Origin: Bacteroidota bacterium
GTDB taxonomy: Bacteria > Bacteroidota > Bacteroidia > B-17B0 > B-17BO
DNA length: 27,845 bases
Direction: 5' to 3'
Assembly: GCA_025356715.1 (NCBI GenBank)
Contig: JANXRU010000387.1
Coordinates: 1 to 27,845, forward strand
Within the stretch, counting starts at the first letter, position 1, and each line of letters starts with the position of its first letter. Made by a program: the position numbers and the translations under genes. A model generated the notes under the pieces. The model saw only the letters and a program-made list of their open reading frames with translations. It searched no databases and was not told the origin of the DNA. Shown here in pieces: positions 1-7,784 of the stretch.

Positions 1-22
1 AATCGTATATCGTGATCCCTTT

Positions 23-132
<110 letters not shown>

Positions 133-143
133 TCTTTAAAATC

Positions 144-178
144 AAATCCCTCATTATATATATAGTGAGGGATTTTTT
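144..178 (+). terminator. rho-independent terminator of the rRNA operon
   Basis: A perfect 10-bp stem (AAATCCCTCA at 144-153 with TGAGGGATTT at 166-175) can be extended by A-T pairs through the AT-rich loop and is followed by a T run. It begins 12 nt after the 5S 3' end, so it ends the rRNA transcript. Confidence 0.85.
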
Positions 179-180
179 GG

Positions 181-697
181 TTAAAAATTATTTTAGTGCG
201 TTTTGGTTCGGCGGCAACCCGCGACCACACATTTTTAAAAGAACTAAACCTAAAGAAAGATTCATTTGTAGTATTTGATAAAGGTTACGTTGATTATACG
301 CAATATCATAAATGGACTCTTGAAGATGTATATTTTGTGACTCGTCAGAAGGAAAATGCCGCTTACAAAAGCCTTGAAGAGTTTGATATTAAAGATAATA
401 TAAACCTATCGATCGATATTAAAAGATGAGCGTATTGAAATCAAAAAAGGAGAACAACTTATTGAGTTGAGAAGAGTTGCTTTTTATCACAACGAGCAAC
501 ATAAAGTGTACGAATTTATCACAAATAACTTTGATTTAGAAGCAGATAAAATAGCTGATATATACAAACAGCGCTGGTAAATAGAAACACTCTTTAAACG
601 ATTAAAACAAAATTCTCCTCTCAAGTTTTTTTTTGGAGATAATCAAAATGTCTTGGAATGTTTTATCAAATATAAACCAAACAGAATTACATTTTGA
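181..697 (+). pseudogene. IS4-family transposase remnant
   Basis: This is the C-terminal part of a DDE transposase, broken in several places. The readable pieces include VFDKGYVDY (region of the second catalytic Asp), YFVTRQKENA and YKQRW*IETLFKRLKQ. The last matches the IS4-family Y(2)R(3)E(6)K signature exactly: Tyr 563-565, Arg 572-574, Glu 584-586, Lys 605-607. Lesions: the N-terminal half and first catalytic Asp are missing; one extra A in the run at 421-424 shifts the frame so that the first piece stops at 427-429; and a TAA at 578-580 stands inside the signature where a Gln codon would be expected. Similarity fades after about 660, before a TGA at 695-697. No terminal inverted repeats or target duplication were found. 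It is a non-functional fossil lodged between the 5S terminator and the tRNA. Confidence 0.85.
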
Positions 698-776
698 AAC
701 TTAATAACAGGGTTCTTTTCGGAAATAAAAATCATTTTCACTAAAATCAGTACATTTAAACTACTAAATCATGTTT

Positions 777-792
777 TTCAATTTTAATTGAA
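777..792. repeat. short perfect inverted repeat
   Basis: A 7-bp perfect inverted repeat (TTCAATT / AATTGAA, 2-nt spacer) lies in the 173-nt gene-free stretch between the transposase remnant and tRNA-Ser. It could be the weak end of the tRNA transcript on the minus strand or a leftover of the insertion element. In DNA this AT-rich it could also be chance. I see nothing else in 698-870. Confidence 0.25.
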
Positions 793-870
793 TGACAATG
801 AGTAATAACCTAAAAAATGCGGCCTAATACAAACAAATTTTAGTCCACTTTTTGTTTGGAATTCAATCTG

Positions 871-956
871 CGGAGAGGGCGGGATTCGAACCCGCGATAC
901 CTTTTGAGTATACACGCTTTCCAGGCGTGCTCGTTCGACCACTCTGACACCTCTCC
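871..956 (-). tRNA. tRNA-Ser (anticodon GGA)
   Basis: Read on the minus strand, the acceptor arm GGAGAGG (956-950) pairs with CCTCTCC (878-872), followed by discriminator G (871). The anticodon stem CACGC/GCGTG encloses the loop CTGGAAA, so the anticodon is GGA, reading UCC and UCU. A long variable arm (class II tRNA, expected for Ser) and the T-arm core GGGTTCGAATCCC are present. CCA is not encoded and must be added after transcription. Length is 86 nt. The gene lies 46 nt downstream of the DUF1343 gene on the same strand but has its own promoter. Confidence 0.96.
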
Positions 957-969
957 GGAATTTGTGGCG

Positions 970-1000
970 CAAAAGTAAGTTTTGATTAGCAATAAAACAA
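970..1000 (-). promoter_or_regulatory. Bacteroidota-type promoter of tRNA-Ser
   Basis: On the minus strand TTG (1000-998), a 20-nt spacer and TACTTTTG (977-970) match the Bacteroidota primary sigma-factor consensus TTG-N(about 20)-TAnnTTTG. A start about 7 nt downstream of the -7 box would fall near 963, only a few bases before the mature tRNA 5' end at 956, which makes the assignment convincing. The site sits between the DUF1343 stop codon and the tRNA. Confidence 0.8.
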
Positions 1001-1002
1001 GA

Positions 1003-2196
1003 TTAAAAGTCTTTATAAATCAAATACTTTTTGCGAATTACTTTAAATGCATCTAAAGCTCGTTGCCACGATGCACGAATATCCTCAGGGTAGAAACTAC
1101 CGATAATTTGTTCCTGTAATTCATCATTCCCTGCATGGTAATTGAAATTTTTGTCAAAAAAATGAGCTTGCTGACTTTTACTATGAATGTAAAATTCATT
1201 AAGTAAAGTTAGATTGATGGTGTTTCGTTTTAATAAGGCATTAAGTTGAATCTTTGCGTTTACACCATAACAAACCGTATCCTGATATTTTGGTTTTTTT
1301 GTAATAGCTGTTGAAGTAGGTGTGAATTTGTATGTGAAAAATGCAGAGTCAGCATAAGGATTTCCTAACACCTGAAAAGGATTTGCAGTTCCTCTTCCTA
1401 AACTAACGATGGTGCCTTCAAATAAGCCTAAAGAAGGGTATAATAAAATAGACGTATCGTTTGGTAAATTAGGGGATGGTTTTACTGGCAAGCCTGAAAC
1501 AAATTTTGTTCGGTCGTAATTTTTAAGTGGTATAATAGTTAAGTTACATTTTACATTATTTTTCAACCAACCTTCGCCATTAACCATTTGAGCGTACTCT
1601 CCGCAAGTCATTCCATAAACAATAGGAACATTGTGTAATCCTAAAAATGATTTGTATTTGTCAATCATCACTGGGCCGTCTATATAAAAACCATTTGGAT
1701 TTGGTCTGTCTAAAATGAGTAGTTCTTTATTGTTTTCGGCACATGCTTCCATCACATAGGTCATGGTTGATATATACGTATAAAAGCGAACTCCTACATC
1801 TTGTATATCGTACATAACAATATCAATTCCTTTAAAATCTTCTTTGGTTGGTTTTTTATGAGGCCCGTAAAGAGAAATAACGGTAATATTGGTTTTAGCA
1901 TCTTTTCCGCTTTTTACTTTTTCGCCCGCATCAGCAGTTCCTCTAAAACCATGCTCTGGACCAAATATTTTTACAATATGAATGTGATGTTTTAATAAGG
2001 TATCTACTAAATGAGTTTTATTAATGATACCGGAAGCATTGGTAACAATGGCTACTTTTTTATTTTTCAATTTAGGTAAATACTCAGAGGTTTGCTGGGC
2101 GCCAGTAATAATGCTTGTGTAAGCCTGACTCGCTATTTGAGAAAATGCGTTATAGAAACTTAAAAAAATTAAGGATAAAAAAATATAAAATCGCAT
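1003..2196 (-). CDS. secreted DUF1343 / NamZ-like exo-beta-N-acetylmuramidase
   Basis: The 397-residue product belongs to the DUF1343 (YbbC/NamZ) family. Characterised members remove terminal N-acetylmuramic acid from peptidoglycan fragments during cell-wall recycling; the family assignment is strong, the exact substrate is inferred. Visible motifs include NKKVAIVTNASG, the family hallmark FGPEHGFRGTADAGEKV (with its conserved Glu and His), DIQDVGVRFYTYIS and LDRPNPNG. I chose the ATG at 2196 because it gives an immediate signal peptide (MRFYIFLSLIFLSFYNAFSQ), which implies export to the periplasm. The frame stays open upstream to 2382, but that part lacks family similarity and would overlap the divergent permease gene. 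The upstream space of 55 nt is shared with that gene. No MurNAc kinase or transporter partner is nearby. Confidence 0.9.
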   Translation of the reverse strand: MRFYIFLSLIFLSFYNAFSQIASQAYTSIITGAQQTSEYLPKLKNKKVAIVTNASGIINKTHLVDTLLKHHIHIVKIFGPEHGFRGTADAGEKVKSGKDAKTNITVISLYGPHKKPTKEDFKGIDIVMYDIQDVGVRFYTYISTMTYVMEACAENNKELLILDRPNPNGFYIDGPVMIDKYKSFLGLHNVPIVYGMTCGEYAQMVNGEGWLKNNVKCNLTIIPLKNYDRTKFVSGLPVKPSPNLPNDTSILLYPSLGLFEGTIVSLGRGTANPFQVLGNPYADSAFFTYKFTPTSTAITKKPKYQDTVCYGVNAKIQLNALLKRNTINLTLLNEFYIHSKSQQAHFFDKNFNYHAGNDELQEQIIGSFYPEDIRASWQRALDAFKVIRKKYLIYKDF

Positions 2197-2251
2197 AGAA
2201 TAGTTTAGATTTACAATGTAAATATACGAATACACTTTCATAATATAAGTC

Positions 2252-3523
2252 TTGAATTTTTCGAGGTACATAGCTAATAAAATTTTAAACAAAAGGTCGA
2301 CTAAAAAAAACATGTCGACACCGATTGTGAAAATTGGGATTACAGGCATTGCTTTGGGCGTGGCTGTTATGATTATAACCATGGCTGTTGTTACGGGCTT
2401 TCAGCAACAAATTACTCAAAAAATAATTACGTTTAGTTCTCATCTTCAAATCAGCGATTATGAGCAAAATAAATCTGACGAACCAAGCCCTATCACTTTT
2501 GAAACTGATTTTTTACAAAAAATTTCTTCAACAGAAAACGTAAAACACATACAGCCTTTTGCTACTAAAAATGGCATTTTAAAAACAAAGACTGAAAATG
2601 AAGGTATTGTTTTAAAAGGTATTTCTGATGATTTTGACTGGAGTTATTTAAAACCATATATTACAGAAGGCTCCATATTAAACTTTAAAAAAGAATCGGC
2701 AAGTACGGATATGTTTGTTTCTAAAGCCTTAGCAACTAAGTTACATATTAAACTCAATCAAAAATTGTCGGTTTATTTTTTGACAAAAAAGAAATTAGCA
2801 GACACGACCATGAGTGGCGAAAACTATGTGGATTATGAATTTAGGTCGCGTGTATTTATCGTAAAAGGAATTTTTAATACCGGTTTTTCTGATTTTGATA
2901 AAAACTTAGTGTTTGTTGATTTAAAACAACTACAAAATCTGAATTACTGGAAACCTAATCAGGTAGCGGGTTATGAAGTGTATTTAAAAGATTTCGATTT
3001 ACTGGAACCTACTTTAGAGCAATTAAATGATGTAGTTGGATATGATTACACGGTTGCTTCTGTTAAGCAACTACAAGGTTCTGTTTTTAGTTGGCTTGAT
3101 ATGATTGACGTCAATGCCATCATTATTATTACGTTAATGGTATTAGTAGCAGCCATTAATATGATTTCAGCGCTATTGATTTTGATTTTAGAACGTACCA
3201 ATATGGTTGGTGTTTTAAAAGCCTTAGGTTTAGCAAATGCTAATGTAAGGCATATCTTTTTTTATGTTTCTATTCAATTGCTCCTAAAAGGTTTGTTAAT
3301 TGGTAATATTATTGGTGTTGGTTTTTGTTGGTTACAATTGCAATTTAAGTTTGCTACTTTAAATCCTCAAACATATTATTTAGATTTTGTGCCTATTAAT
3401 TTATCGTTGACTCATATTGTATTAATCAATGTAGGAACCGCCATTACTTGTATATTAATGATGTTTTTTCCAACTCTTATTTTAAATAAAATTACGCCTA
3501 TGAAAGCGATTCGTTTTAGTTGA
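2252..3523 (+). CDS. FtsX/LolC-E-like ABC transporter permease
   Basis: The 423-residue membrane protein has the MacB/FtsX permease plan: a transmembrane helix near residues 28-50 (ITGIALGVAVMIITMAVV), a large extracytoplasmic domain to about 280, and three further helices at about 285-310, 330-355 and 385-410, ending TPMKAIRFS. The run GIALGVAVMIITMAVVTGFQQQI is typical of Bacteroidota LolC/E-type permeases thought to act in lipoprotein or envelope export. The start is TTG at 2252: the resulting N-terminus (MNFSRYIANKIL) resembles the family, an in-frame stop lies just upstream, and the next ATG at 2312 would remove that conserved start. No ATPase gene is adjacent, so it must use a LolD-like subunit encoded elsewhere. 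It faces the mannosidase gene tail to tail across 33 nt. Confidence 0.85.
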   Translation: MNFSRYIANKILNKRSTKKNMSTPIVKIGITGIALGVAVMIITMAVVTGFQQQITQKIITFSSHLQISDYEQNKSDEPSPITFETDFLQKISSTENVKHIQPFATKNGILKTKTENEGIVLKGISDDFDWSYLKPYITEGSILNFKKESASTDMFVSKALATKLHIKLNQKLSVYFLTKKKLADTTMSGENYVDYEFRSRVFIVKGIFNTGFSDFDKNLVFVDLKQLQNLNYWKPNQVAGYEVYLKDFDLLEPTLEQLNDVVGYDYTVASVKQLQGSVFSWLDMIDVNAIIIITLMVLVAAINMISALLILILERTNMVGVLKALGLANANVRHIFFYVSIQLLLKGLLIGNIIGVGFCWLQLQFKFATLNPQTYYLDFVPINLSLTHIVLINVGTAITCILMMFFPTLILNKITPMKAIRFS

Positions 3524-3538
3524 ATAAAATGAATTTGC

Positions 3539-3550
3539 TAAAGTACTTTA
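3539..3550. repeat. 12-bp perfect palindrome between convergent genes
   Basis: TAAAGTACTTTA is self-complementary and lies in the 33-nt gap between the ends of the permease and mannosidase genes. It has no loop or T run, so it is a poor terminator. It may be chance. Confidence 0.25.
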
Positions 3551-3556
3551 TGATGA

Positions 3557-6500
3557 TTAATTTTTAATTGTACCAATAATAGGTTGCGTCATCTCATAAC
3601 CAAATTGAATGGCTTTCTCTTTAACGAATTGGTTGTGAAATTTTAAAAACACATCAAAATTAACTTCGCCTGATTGATCAGCTTTATAATTGGTATGCCA
3701 GTAATTGTTCATCGCATAAAGGAAAATAGTAGAAGAACCATATGCTTTTTCTTTCCATGTTTTACTGCCGTGATTTGTATGCTCTTCATTAACCATATCG
3801 CCAATTTCAAATAAGGCACTTTGCGGACTTACAACAGTTACTCCATTATTAGTATTAGAAACATCTATCCATCTTTGTACCGAAAAAAAGTCTTTGTTGG
3901 AGCCTTCAATTTGTTTTTGATTTGGTGATATAAAATCATTTTCAATCCCTATTCTTACTATAGGGTTGCTAATATCAAATGGTAATGCGATGTGTATCGA
4001 TTCTTTTTCTCGTTCCATTTTTTTGTTAATTATAACACTAAGTTGTAAGTAATCTAACTGATGAAATTGTTTGATTATGAATGTCACTTCATTAGTCCCT
4101 TCCATTTCACATACGATATGTGTTTTTTTATAAATGGCACCATTTTCTACTTCCTCATGTGATTTTATTTTAGTAGTAGAAAAAAAAGCAGGGTTTAATC
4201 CTTTTACGTATAATGCTTGCATAAGGCCAGAATAAAGTGTTGTGTCAATCCAGTTTTTACCAAGCGTATTTAATTGCTTAATAGCTCCCGTATGATTGTT
4301 TATTTTATAATTTATTTTTGAAGTGTTGTGTTTTATCTCGTTTGATTTAGAAGGAATCAGGTGATATTTTTTTTCTCCTTTTACTGGGATATTTATTGCA
4401 ATAAAACAAAAATTATTGTCAGCTGTTTTTTGAATCGGAACTACATTTCCCTGATCATCTTTAATGATGAAATTTGCATGTGCTTTGGGAGCTTTAATTT
4501 CAACATAACCATCTCTTACCCAAGCCAAGGTATTTATTACAGAAATTTCGGAGGAAGAGGTTTGGGATGAATTTATTTTAGAATAAATTTCGTTTTCAAT
4601 TTTTGCAACATAAACAATAGCGGTATCTAAAAAGTTTTTTTTGTAAATCCATTGATGGGTTGTGAAATCATCATCGGGTTTTGAGGTACTACACCAAGCG
4701 CCCCAAGTATGTTCGTGAAATAGTAAAATGTGTTTTTTTGCTTGGTAGAGGTTATTTTGATTTATAGAAATATCTTTTTGTCTTGCTAAATTCTCTAATA
4801 AAATTGTTTTTTCACTTAGTAATTGAGCATCGGTCTCTTCTTTAGCAGTTGAATAAGCGCCATCCTCCCAGTAAGGCGTAAAATCACCACTGATAATGGG
4901 AATACTGGTTCCATACTTTTTTTCAAAGCGTTCAAACATAACAGAAACATTTGCCAAAATGAGTTTCGGTGAAATGTATTTTTCATTCCAATTTTTTACA
5001 AAATCTGAGATAGTACTATCTGTGGGGCCATTGTCTGCAACAATATTATATCTCCAATGCACCATATCATAGGGATATTTTATACTATCTAATTCATTCA
5101 TGTAATCAGAAATTTTCTCAACACCTTTTGAATAGATGCCTCCCTGTGCAATCCCATGCCAAGAAGAGTAACCTTTACCGCATGTCCACATCAATATACT
5201 ATCTTGTTGGGTTGCTGATTTCCACCAAAAGGCTTTATTACCTTGATTCTTAATGACAGATCCAACGCGATCACCTTTGTCTGGGAACATTTCAACATAG
5301 TTAGGTCCATTTGAAAAATATCTTATGCCTTTTTTTGCTAGAGTAGGTATTAAACTCCAACTTTGTCCTGGTACATCACTAAACATTGCAGTATTTATTG
5401 ATACGTTATAGTTGTCTCTAAATGACACAGAATAATCTGTTATCCAATCCAATTCTTCAGGCGTACACAAGCCAGTTAGTAAATTTGCGTATACACCTGA
5501 AATAATTATTTTTTTATTTTTTACTTCATTTATGAAATTCGTTTTTTCTTTTTCGGATGCAATTTTCATGAAATTTTCTACCACCCATGAACTTTCAATA
5601 TGCCATTTAAATTGACTTTCGCTGGGGTATGATTTTGTTTTTTCTATCAATTTTAGAGCATCCAAAATATTTTTGTTATGAATTTTAATCACGTCTTCCT
5701 GAATATGGGAATAACCAATGTCAGTATGTGAATGGTGAATTAGATTAATTTCACGGTAAATGACAGGAGTTATCATTTGATTTTTTTTCACTTTTAAAAT
5801 AGTTCCTATACTAGCTTCAATAGTCAAGTACGTTTTTTTTGATACACTATCAACTGCAATATTAATATCATTAACACCATTTTGAATAGGATATAACTTT
5901 AAATCAGAGTTATTTATTCTGATAGCTAATTTTTCTGGTAATCCGAAATGTAATACACTAATTCGTATAAGTTGTTTTATTTTTTTTTGTTCTTCAACTA
6001 ATAGAGGCAGTGAAAAAAAATCGATTTTTTCTTTAAACGCATATTCAAATGTCATATACCAATCAACAGAATTTTGTTTTTGCCCGATAATTTTAATTTT
6101 TAAAGGATTTTTTTGTTTGTATTTAGATGTAGGCACTCTTAGATAAACTAAGCCGTGATCATCGTTGTTCGCATCTTTCATTTTCATTTCAAAAGATAAT
6201 TGAATACTGTCTTTTGAATTAAATTTCCAGTTAGGTTTAGTACTTTTAGAATAAGTAGTAAAAGTTAATATAAATTCATCATTGATATATAAATCGAAAT
6301 TTCGAGTGCCAGTACTTGTTGCATTATTATACGCCCCAAGCCAATTAAAATAAATATATTTTTCTTTAACTCCTGATGGGATTGTGTCTGTGAGCCACTC
6401 TGTGACCATTTTACCATCGCTACAACGATTTAATAAAGCTTCTTTTGCATGTTTTGGATACATAGATGAATAGGCTATTTTTTCTCCTTCCAATGCCTTT

Positions 6501-6616
6501 GCAAAACCATTTACCAAGTTTTTTTTGTTATAGGGCAATACATTTTTTTGAGCCAAAAAATTGAAGCTTTGTAAACAGATTGTAAATACTAATAAAATTG
6601 GGCGAAAGAATCTCAT
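3557..6616 (-). CDS. secreted glycoside hydrolase family 38 (alpha-mannosidase-like)
   Basis: The 1019-residue product has a signal peptide (MRFFRPILLVFTICLQSFNFLAQ), so it is exported. Residues about 25-290 look like beta-rich accessory domains. The GH38 catalytic domain begins with HHSHTDIGYS near residue 294, holding the His-x-x-Asp zinc-site pattern. FSDVPGQSW near 412-420 is the likely place of the catalytic nucleophile Asp, and HEHTWGAW further on is another GH38 hallmark. The C-terminal third is the usual beta-sandwich part. Family members hydrolyse alpha-mannosides with a zinc ion; the actual substrate is unknown. I prefer the ATG at 6616 over an in-frame TTG at 6631 because it puts the signal peptide at the very start. 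There are no SusC/SusD genes or other hydrolases around, so it is not in a recognisable polysaccharide-utilisation locus. Confidence 0.85.
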   Translation of the reverse strand: MRFFRPILLVFTICLQSFNFLAQKNVLPYNKKNLVNGFAKALEGEKIAYSSMYPKHAKEALLNRCSDGKMVTEWLTDTIPSGVKEKYIYFNWLGAYNNATSTGTRNFDLYINDEFILTFTTYSKSTKPNWKFNSKDSIQLSFEMKMKDANNDDHGLVYLRVPTSKYKQKNPLKIKIIGQKQNSVDWYMTFEYAFKEKIDFFSLPLLVEEQKKIKQLIRISVLHFGLPEKLAIRINNSDLKLYPIQNGVNDINIAVDSVSKKTYLTIEASIGTILKVKKNQMITPVIYREINLIHHSHTDIGYSHIQEDVIKIHNKNILDALKLIEKTKSYPSESQFKWHIESSWVVENFMKIASEKEKTNFINEVKNKKIIISGVYANLLTGLCTPEELDWITDYSVSFRDNYNVSINTAMFSDVPGQSWSLIPTLAKKGIRYFSNGPNYVEMFPDKGDRVGSVIKNQGNKAFWWKSATQQDSILMWTCGKGYSSWHGIAQGGIYSKGVEKISDYMNELDSIKYPYDMVHWRYNIVADNGPTDSTISDFVKNWNEKYISPKLILANVSVMFERFEKKYGTSIPIISGDFTPYWEDGAYSTAKEETDAQLLSEKTILLENLARQKDISINQNNLYQAKKHILLFHEHTWGAWCSTSKPDDDFTTHQWIYKKNFLDTAIVYVAKIENEIYSKINSSQTSSSEISVINTLAWVRDGYVEIKAPKAHANFIIKDDQGNVVPIQKTADNNFCFIAINIPVKGEKKYHLIPSKSNEIKHNTSKINYKINNHTGAIKQLNTLGKNWIDTTLYSGLMQALYVKGLNPAFFSTTKIKSHEEVENGAIYKKTHIVCEMEGTNEVTFIIKQFHQLDYLQLSVIINKKMEREKESIHIALPFDISNPIVRIGIENDFISPNQKQIEGSNKDFFSVQRWIDVSNTNNGVTVVSPQSALFEIGDMVNEEHTNHGSKTWKEKAYGSSTIFLYAMNNYWHTNYKADQSGEVNFDVFLKFHNQFVKEKAIQFGYEMTQPIIGTIKN

Positions 6617-6763
6617 TTTCTTAATTTTCAATTAAAAGTGGGTAGATTTTGAACTCATTAAATGATAGTACAATTTACTTAAAATTTAAATAGGGAAGTA
6701 GTAGATGTATTAAAAATAAACAGGCTCTTAGTTTAATCTAAATTAGAAGTATAATTTATTGTT

Positions 6764-6771
6764 TATATTTG
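6764..6771 (+). promoter_or_regulatory. putative -7 box of the pyrF promoter
   Basis: TATATTTG fits the Bacteroidota -7 consensus TAnnTTTG and would give a leader of about 40 nt before the pyrF ATG. No clear TTG -33 box lies at the right distance, so support is partial. I see no attenuator or riboswitch in the 200-nt intergenic region 6617-6816. Confidence 0.45.
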
Positions 6772-6816
6772 AAAAGTATTATAACTTAAATTATAATTTG
6801 TAATTACATACTATTT

Positions 6817-7629
6817 ATGACACGAGCTGAATTAATTAATGAAATTAAAACCAAGAAAACATTTTTATGTGTTGGTTTGGATCCTGATATAGACAAAATC
6901 CCCAAACATTTATTAGAAGAGGAGGATCCTATTTTTGAATTTTGCAAAGCGATTGTTGATGCAACAGCCGATTACTGTGTTTCCTTTAAGCCTAATATGG
7001 CCTTTTTCGAAGCTTATGGCTTAAGTGGAATTACTAGTATGGAAAAAACTATTAAGTATATTAAACATCATTACCCTAATCATTTTTTAATTGCAGATGC
7101 TAAGCGTGGAGATATTGGTAATACATCCACCATGTACGCCAAAGCATTTTTTAATCGCTTACATACCGATGCTATAACTGTCGCACCTTATATGGGTAGC
7201 GATTCAGTAAAACCCTTTTTAACTTTTGAGGGTAAATGGGCTATTATATTGGCGTTAACTTCTAACGAAGGTGCCGCAGATTTTCAGTTAGACGAAGGAA
7301 AGACAGAACCATTATACAAGCATGTTTTAAGAACATCGAGTGCTTGGGGTAATATTGACAATATGATGTACGTGGTTGGCGCAACCAAAGCAGAAATGCT
7401 AACAGAAGTAAGAGCTATTGTGCCTAACCATTTTTTATTAGTACCTGGCGTTGGAGCGCAAGGCGGAAGCTTAGCCGAAGTTTGTAAATATGGTTTAACT
7501 AAAGATGTAGGATTATTGGTTAACTCATCTCGTGCAATTATTTATGCTTCTAATGGCGTCAATTTTGCTACTGTTGCAGCCGCTGAAGCCAAAAAAATGG
7601 CAGATGAAATGGCGCAGTATGTGAAGTAG
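6817..7629 (+). CDS. pyrF: orotidine 5'-phosphate decarboxylase
   Basis: The 270-residue cytoplasmic enzyme catalyses the last step of UMP synthesis, OMP to UMP plus CO2. It is of the longer type-2 OMP decarboxylase class common in Bacteroidota. The substrate-binding VGLDPD lies at 19-24, [13 protein letters not shown] at 56-68, and the catalytic [11 protein letters not shown] at 94-104, with Lys96 as the proton donor. VPGVGAQGG near 210 and the later [10 protein letters not shown] form the phosphate-binding region. Length and all key motifs are normal. It stands alone between the mannosidase gene on the other strand and a short spacer; other pyrimidine genes are not in the window, although a PyrR-like phosphoribosyltransferase is encoded at 23071-23574. 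Confidence 0.97.
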   Translation: MTRAELINEIKTKKTFLCVGLDPDIDKIPKHLLEEEDPIFEFCKAIVDATADYCVSFKPNMAFFEAYGLSGITSMEKTIKYIKHHYPNHFLIADAKRGDIGNTSTMYAKAFFNRLHTDAITVAPYMGSDSVKPFLTFEGKWAIILALTSNEGAADFQLDEGKTEPLYKHVLRTSSAWGNIDNMMYVVGATKAEMLTEVRAIVPNHFLLVPGVGAQGGSLAEVCKYGLTKDVGLLVNSSRAIIYASNGVNFATVAAAEAKKMADEMAQYVK

Positions 7630-7672
7630 AATATTAATATATTAAATGTGAATTCCTTTATATTTAATTTTA

Positions 7673-7768
7673 TTGGAGCATGTAGTCGCTGGACTTGGTG
7701 CAATTTCGATTAAAATTATTTGGAGGAAGAAATACTCGTTTAAAGAATATTTAAATGGACCGATTTAA
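7673..7768 (+). CDS. possible very short ORF or gene remnant
   Basis: The 155-nt space after pyrF contains a frame open from 7652 to a TAA at 7766-7768. From the only possible start, TTG at 7673, it would give 31 residues: LEHVVAGLGAISIKIIW followed by RKKYSFKEYLNGPI. The composition (short hydrophobic stretch, then a basic segment, then an aromatic tail) looks protein-like. There is no ATG, no recognised family and no visible promoter or terminator. It may be a decayed gene tail or chance. I would not treat it as a confirmed gene. Confidence 0.2.
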   Translation: MEHVVAGLGAISIKIIWRKKYSFKEYLNGPI

Positions 7769-7784
7769 ACTTAATAAATAATTT

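Noticed and set aside
784..972. Minus-strand open frame of 62 codons
   Set aside because: It covers the tRNA-Ser gene completely and has no independent support.
2197..2382. N-terminal extension of the DUF1343 protein
   Set aside because: It would place 62 residues in front of a clear signal peptide and overlap the divergent permease gene.
6617..6816. Riboswitch or attenuator upstream of pyrF
   Set aside because: No conserved fold, strong hairpin or leader peptide was seen; only a -7-like box is supported.
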